Assembly: GCF_910592395.1 (NCBI RefSeq)
Contig: NC_088308.1
Location: 3,412,001 to 3,472,000, forward strand
DNA length: 60,000 bases
DNA from: Lineus longissimus
Taxonomy: Eukaryota; Nemertea; Pilidiophora; Heteronemertea; Lineidae
Reading direction: 5' to 3'
Below are positions 58,677-60,000 of this stretch, in pieces (position 1 is the stretch's first letter; the number at the start of each line of letters is the position of its first letter). Made by a program: the position numbers and the translations under genes. Under the pieces are notes generated by a model that was given only the letters and a program-made list of their open reading frames with translations, had not been told where the DNA came from and did not search any database.

Positions 58677-59571
58677 CAACTCGAATTTTTAGTTCCAGCC
58701 TCACCCAAAATTCACCCCATTTTACATTATTTGTCTGCTTAACAAGGGAACCACATTAACAAATTCTCAACTCGGCAAATCGATCCATCCTTGGTCCTTT
58801 AAAAACTGTTCCTGTCTTTTAATCAATCAATAATCTAATTCCGTGAGATGCTGTGGAATTTGAAAATTTAACTCTGTTACAGAGACATGAATCTGCATCT
58901 CAAGAGAGTGGATGAAGTGCGATTAAAAGTGGTTTCTTTAAATTCTCTGAAACTAGTTATTTGATAAAAAGGGTACATTCCAACACTGGTATTGCATAAC
59001 AAATGGATTTGAGAAAGAACAAAATTAAATTCTTTGGTAAGACCTTTCACAATGGAATGCAATTACAAATTTCTGCCTTCAAATCATATCCTGATTAAAA
59101 ATTAATGTCCTCCGTTTCAAGGTTCTTTTGAAATCCGGTTTCGAAGCAGGAAATTTGTTAATTAGATTTGAGACTCCCATAGCTGTTCGTTGATCTCATG
59201 TGAATAGCATTGAACGGATTGGCGTTAAATCGAACATTTACAAATTTATATTTCGAAAGTTAATTTGACTCGATCCTCAGTGCATGAAGAGTGGACTGGA
59301 GTAAATCGCATCGTGGTTGATAATGCAACTGAAAAACGGCTTCAGTGGAAATTAAGTCAAAAAGGCCACGAGTAGACGTCTTACTCCAAAAGGTCCAGTC
59401 CCACCGTAGTAACTGGTGGCCCCAAGAGTTCGTTAAAGGAAATTCCGAAGAAATTGCAAAGATGAGAGGAGAGACGCGCTTCTCTGATCGAGTAGTGCCT
59501 ATTTCCTTTTTGCATTCAGTTCTTGATTATGATTTGGATTTTGATTGTCTGGCTGGCCCTCCTGAGATACT
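58677..59571. other. Tail-to-tail spacer between GPCR paralogues B and C
   Basis: Converging 3' ends meet here. I see no gene. The region is AT-rich. Confidence 0.5.
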
Positions 59572-60000
59572 TCACTTTTTAAAGGTAATCAGCTGCCAGA
59601 ACAGCCTCCGAAAGTTTGACCCTGTAGCTAAATATATGAAGAAGTTGATGGAGGAATTGACGACACTCAGAATGGACAAATTGCTCATGATAAAGAAGAA
59701 GATGTCAAACTCTATTCGAAAACCAATATTTGAAAAATTCAACACAATGTATATGCAATTTAATATGTGGTTTGGTGCTTCTAAAATAAGGAAACATATT
59801 ATTACAGCAACAACTCGAATGGTAACTGTATTTGTCGTTTTCTGTCGTTTATCGTCAGCTTGATTGCTGAAGGTTTTGGATGCCCGTCTCATAGACCGTA
59901 TGAGATGGAATCCAGTAAAATAAAGAGCTGTCACAGGCATAAGAAGGTTTGTTGTGGTGTATAACACAAGGTTGCAAATTATGTTATAGTATCTGTTGTT
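59572..60000 (-). CDS. Orphan class-A GPCR, paralogue C, C-terminal part (cut by window edge)
   Basis: A minus-strand frame open from the window edge to TGA at 59572-59574; about 142 residues are visible. It covers TM5 (YYNIICNLVLYTTTNLLMPV then TALYFTGFHLIRSMRRA), TM6 (VVAVIICFLILEAPNHILN), TM7 (NSSINFFIYLATGSNFRR) and a short tail FWQLITFKK. It is the inverted relative of paralogues A and B, but its basic third loop (ADDKRQKTTNTVTIRV) and shorter tail without the SSAND-type end mark it as more distant. The start lies beyond 60000. Confidence 0.9.
   Translation of the reverse strand, partial: NNRYYNIICNLVLYTTTNLLMPVTALYFTGFHLIRSMRRASKTFSNQADDKRQKTTNTVTIRVVAVIICFLILEAPNHILNCIYIVLNFSNIGFRIEFDIFFFIMSNLSILSVVNSSINFFIYLATGSNFRRLFWQLITFKK

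Noticed and set aside
59345-59863. 172-codon plus-strand open frame
   Set aside because: It lies antisense over the clear TM6-TM7 coding region of GPCR paralogue C and shows no domain; it is a shadow frame.
1-60000. CRISPR arrays, bacterial operons, rRNA or tRNA genes
   Set aside because: Spliceosomal gene structure shows a eukaryotic genome; no regularly spaced repeat array and no tRNA or rRNA signature was recognised by eye.

Overview
This is eukaryotic DNA from an animal genome. Genes are split by short, canonical GT-AG introns, intergenic spacers are long and AT-rich, and the recognisable proteins are metazoan families: a polycystin-1-like receptor/channel, rhodopsin-class GPCRs, a GT31 glycosyltransferase and an ANF-receptor-type ectodomain. 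Domain content (WSC, PAN, F5/8C, PKD, REJ, GPS, PLAT, channel) and tandem orphan GPCRs suggest a marine invertebrate bilaterian. The phylum cannot be fixed from the sequence alone.

Layout. 1-11 kb: no convincing protein gene. It holds a 173-bp hairpin MITE with a TTA target duplication (3010-3188), a diverged ~247-bp tandem duplication (6662-7100), a poly-G tract and small repeats. 11277-11693 (-): a first exon with signal peptide and the start of an ANF-receptor ligand-binding domain; its later exons were not found. 13511-39970 (-): one very large polycystin-1-like gene. I reconstructed about 47 coding exons by hand from splice sites; reading phase closes at every junction except one (about 36.95 kb). 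The protein is about 4,080 residues: signal peptide, WSC, PKD repeats, Cys-rich region, PAN/apple, F5/8C (discoidin), more PKD repeats on a single 3-kb exon, REJ, Gly/Ser linker with Lys/Glu helix, Ser/Thr-rich stalk, GPS, TM1, PLAT, TM2-11 with the polycystin (TOP) domain and pore, and a short cytoplasmic tail. 43313-44518 (+): an intronless beta-1,3-glycosyltransferase. 44.5-54.6 kb: no recognised gene. 54607-58582 (+): two tandem intronless class-A GPCRs. 59572-60000 (-): the C-terminal half of a third paralogue, tail-to-tail with the second and cut by the window edge.

Most interesting signals. (1) In the intron that splits the polycystin selectivity filter lie three tandem, progressively decayed copies of the upstream pore-helix exon end, each with its 5' splice site or a remnant. 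(2) A phase-compatible alternative last exon inside the GPS region (21450-21577) would convert the 11-TM channel into a single-pass receptor. (3) A perfectly bounded 24-nt microexon lies between signal peptide and WSC. (4) One frame break in the N-terminal PKD region is either a tiny intron, an assembly indel or a real lesion.

Limits: all family assignments come from motif recognition by eye, without database search. Exon edges are inferred from splice consensus and phase only.
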